Below, in pieces: positions 61,797 through 64,000 of a stretch of DNA of 64,000 nt; position 1 is the stretch's first letter; each line of letters opens with the position of its first letter. The stretch lies in contig JAILNX010000021.1 in assembly GCA_024691085.1 (NCBI GenBank), positions 1 to 64,000 on the forward strand, in the 5' to 3' direction. The notes under the pieces are model-generated. The model was not told the DNA's origin and did no database searches. It worked only from the letters and a program-made list of their open reading frames with translations. The stretch comes from Clostridiales bacterium (lineage in GTDB: Bacteria; Bacillota; Clostridia; Christensenellales; CAG-138). Made by a program: the position numbers and the translations under genes.

Positions 61797-63422
61797 ATGA
61801 CCTTTGAAAATTGGATCGGGATAGCCGGCGGTATCGCGCTTTTCCTTTTCGGCATCAGGATCATGGGCAACGGCATTGAGCGGTTAGCGGGCTCAAAGCT
61901 GAAAAAGATACTTGAAAAGCTTACGAAAAACCGCTTTCTGGGGCTCGTCGTCGGCACGCTGATCACGGGTATTATTCAAAGCTCCAACGCAGTGTCGGTC
62001 ATGACCGTCGGGTTCGTCAACGCGGGTCTCATGCCGCTCGACAACGCGGTCGGCGTCATCATGGGCGCAAACATCGGTACCACCATCACCGGGCAGCTGA
62101 TCGCGTTCAACGTCGACGCCATCGCGCCGATAATCGCCTTCGTCGGCGTTATGGGCATGACCTTCCTGAAAAAGAAGCCCTGGAACAACATCTTCTACAC
62201 GGCCGCGGGTCTCGGCATGCTGTTTATGGGCATGATGCTCATGAAGACACATATGCTGCCCCTGAAGGACGAGGAGTGGTTCATCACCCTTGTCGCGAGC
62301 CTCGAAAACCCCATACTCGGCATACTCGTCGGCACGCTCATGACCATGCTCCTGCAGTCGGTCTCCGCCTCCGTCGGCGTACTGCAGGCAATGGCCGCCT
62401 CCGGCGCGCTCGGCGTGCATCCCCTCACGATCGCGGTCTATCTGATCTGCGGTCAGAACATCGGCTGCACAACGGTCTCCGTCATCGCCGCCATGGACGG
62501 CACGAAGGATGCGAAGCGGACCGCGGCGATCCACGTCATTTTCAACGTGTTCGCCTGCATCATCTGCGTTATTCTCCTTCAGATCTTCCCGGGCGTCATC
62601 GGGTTCCTCGAAAGGATCTCCGGCACGGAAAACTACTCTCAGCAGCTTGCGAACGCCAACACCTTCCTGAAGCTCGGCGCGACGCTCATCATGTTCCCGA
62701 TCTCCGGGCTCCTCATAAAGCTCTCGCGCGTCATCATCCGAGGCGAGGACGCCGCCGGCGGACGCCGTCTCATCCATATCCCGGCGAAGGGCTTCGGTTC
62801 TTCGGCGGTCGCGGTCTCGTCGGTCGAGCTTGAGTGCGACAGGATGTTCGGCCTTGCCCTAGGCAACATGAAGCTCGTCGCGAAGGCCATCTTCACGAAG
62901 ACGAAGGGCGATATCGAGGAGATCAACAACAACGAGGAGACCATCGACTTCCTGAATCACGAGATCGCGATGGCGCTCGTCGACATCAACCGCGCCGGTC
63001 TCGGCGAGCCCGAGGCGCGCGCGATCGACCGTATGCACCACGTCATCACGGACTACGAGCGCATAGGCGATCATGCGGAGAACGTCGCGGACTATATCGT
63101 GCATCTTAGGGATAACAAGCTCGTCTTCTCCGAAGCGGCGCAGGGCGAGCTTAAAAACCTGTTTGACAAGGTGATCACGATCGTCGAAAACGCCGAGGAC
63201 TGCATGAAAAGCCCCGCACTCACGAAGCTCCATGAGATCGAGGTCGCGGAGCAGGAGATAGACGATCTCGTCGACGAGTATAAAAACAACCACATCTCGA
63301 GGATGGAAAAGCGTCAGTGCTCCGCCGATATCGGCATGCTGTACGTCGAGATGCTCACCGACCTCGAGCGCGTAGGCGATCACGCCCTCAACATCGCGCA
63401 GGCGGGCTTCAACAAGCTATGA
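61797..63422 (+). CDS. Na/Pi cotransporter with C-terminal PhoU domain
   Basis: About 541 residues. Two inverted Na/Pi repeats carry TGIIQSSNAVSVMTVGFVNA and GTLMTMLLQSVSASVGVLQA, then GANIGTTITGQLIAF and GQNIGCTTVSVIAA. The QSS motif of the first half reads QSV in the second. The last 200 residues form a PhoU-like helical bundle (DYERIGDHAENVADYIV, DLERVGDHALNIAQ). It imports phosphate with Na+ and the PhoU part may sense or regulate. ATG 61797 has GGAGG six bases upstream; the earlier ATG 61791 has no room for it. Confidence 0.93.
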   Translation: MTFENWIGIAGGIALFLFGIRIMGNGIERLAGSKLKKILEKLTKNRFLGLVVGTLITGIIQSSNAVSVMTVGFVNAGLMPLDNAVGVIMGANIGTTITGQLIAFNVDAIAPIIAFVGVMGMTFLKKKPWNNIFYTAAGLGMLFMGMMLMKTHMLPLKDEEWFITLVASLENPILGILVGTLMTMLLQSVSASVGVLQAMAASGALGVHPLTIAVYLICGQNIGCTTVSVIAAMDGTKDAKRTAAIHVIFNVFACIICVILLQIFPGVIGFLERISGTENYSQQLANANTFLKLGATLIMFPISGLLIKLSRVIIRGEDAAGGRRLIHIPAKGFGSSAVAVSSVELECDRMFGLALGNMKLVAKAIFTKTKGDIEEINNNEETIDFLNHEIAMALVDINRAGLGEPEARAIDRMHHVITDYERIGDHAENVADYIVHLRDNKLVFSEAAQGELKNLFDKVITIVENAEDCMKSPALTKLHEIEVAEQEIDDLVDEYKNNHISRMEKRQCSADIGMLYVEMLTDLERVGDHALNIAQAGFNKL

Positions 63423-64000
63423 TCACGTCCGTAAAAAACGAAAGCATAAAAGCGATCAAGGCTCTCCTTTCGAGGAAGGGCCGTAAAGAGACGGGCCTTC
63501 ACCTCATCGAGGGGGAAAGGCTCGTTTTTGACGCGCTCGCGTCCGGATTGAGGACGGGATCCGTCTTTGTCTCCGGCGGAAGGACGGATCTTATGGCGAG
63601 GCTTGAGGGTGCGGGCATTCCATTCGAGACCGTATCCGAAAGCGTAATGGCGTCCGTCTCCGACACCGATTCCCCGCAGGGGATAATCGCCTCCGCCGTC
63701 ACGCCCGATATGACGCCGCCTGAAAGCTTTCCTTCGGGACTGATCGTCGCGCTCGACCGCGTGCAGGATCCCGGCAATCTCGGCACCATACTCCGCACGG
63801 CGGACGCGTTCGGCGCGAAGGGCCTTCTCCTTTCAGAGGGCTGCGTCGATCCGTGGTCGCCCAAGGCGGTCAGAGCCGCGATGGGCTCGACCTATCATAT
63901 CCCCGTGTGGCAGGGCGATCTCCCCAACGCGCTTAAAAACCTCGGCGGTCAGGGATTTTTCGCCGTCTGCGGACATCTAAAAGGAAAGGAAGCCCTCCCG
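63419..64000 (+). CDS. TrmH/SpoU family RNA 2'-O-methyltransferase, 3' end outside window
   Basis: 194 codons visible from ATG 63419, which overlaps the symporter stop (ATGA). The N-terminal substrate-binding domain (IKALLSRKGRKETGLHLIEGERLVFDAL) is followed by the SPOUT domain start LIVALDRVQDPGNLGTILRTADAFG, with the conserved Asn-Leu-Gly-Ala-like and Arg residues, and VRAAMGSTYHIPVW. The knotted C-terminal S-adenosylmethionine site lies past the window end. It methylates a ribose in rRNA or tRNA; the target is unknown. Confidence 0.93.
   Translation, partial: MITSVKNESIKAIKALLSRKGRKETGLHLIEGERLVFDALASGLRTGSVFVSGGRTDLMARLEGAGIPFETVSESVMASVSDTDSPQGIIASAVTPDMTPPESFPSGLIVALDRVQDPGNLGTILRTADAFGAKGLLLSEGCVDPWSPKAVRAAMGSTYHIPVWQGDLPNALKNLGGQGFFAVCGHLKGKEALP

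Overview
The window reads as a chromosomal segment of a G+C-rich Bacillota (Clostridia) bacterium, probably an uncultured gut lineage. The basis is spmA/spmB (endospore lineage), several DegV proteins, a FakA/FakB-type fatty acid kinase, PlsY, DUF975, AGGAGG-type ribosome binding sites and textbook TTGACA/TATAAT promoters. Gene density is high and many genes overlap by ATGA, so long co-transcribed runs are likely. No rRNA or CRISPR array was seen; there is one tRNA (Lys, CTT).

Layout. 1-6.8 kb: a partial FtsX-type ABC permease, a short QueG-like iron-sulfur protein, an AEC transporter, a DUF3298 membrane protein and gltX. 6.8-11.9 kb: a promoter-led run of HPr-kinase-like protein, PqqD-like protein, S24/S26 peptidase and ABC exporter, which looks like a RiPP-type tailoring and export set without a visible precursor, followed by udk and an AI-2E family permease. 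11.9-19.0 kb (minus): recF-gyrB-gyrA-cca. 19-30.3 kb: housekeeping and transport genes (flavodoxin-type reductase, pckA, degV, comB, spmAB, MATE, DMT, GNAT, a beta-lactamase-fold serine hydrolase) and three small proteins of unknown role.

30.3-41.8 kb is an accessory island, partly richer in A+T, ending at tRNA-Lys. It has a large serine recombinase, a cluster of strong hairpins, and two inverted copies of a structured leader that lie downstream of divergent promoters in front of the recombinase and of an unknown 142-aa protein. It also holds a putative nuclease coupled to a DUF1016 nuclease, two 3'-end fragments of type I specificity genes (hsdS) flanking a DUF2971 gene broken by one UGA, a 1551-aa DUF4011/SF1 helicase/Vsr-like nuclease protein, and tnpV. 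It reads as a decayed and rearranged defence island.

41.9-50.1 kb: a DUF975 protein, M18 aminopeptidase, two overlapping ATP-grasp ligases with a DUF695 protein and a short alanyl-tRNA synthetase (minus), then ybaB-recR-plsY (plus). 50.1-59.8 kb is rich in lipid genes: a lipid kinase, DegV (FakB-like), FakA-like kinase, patatin, MFS transporter, an AMP-ligase fused to a carrier domain, a PlsC-like acyltransferase and an alpha/beta hydrolase, most of them overlapping. 59.8-64 kb: purF, a flavin reductase-like protein, a Na/Pi symporter with a PhoU tail, and a TrmH-type RNA methyltransferase cut by the window end.

All calls come from reading the sequence and from memory of protein families; no database search was run.
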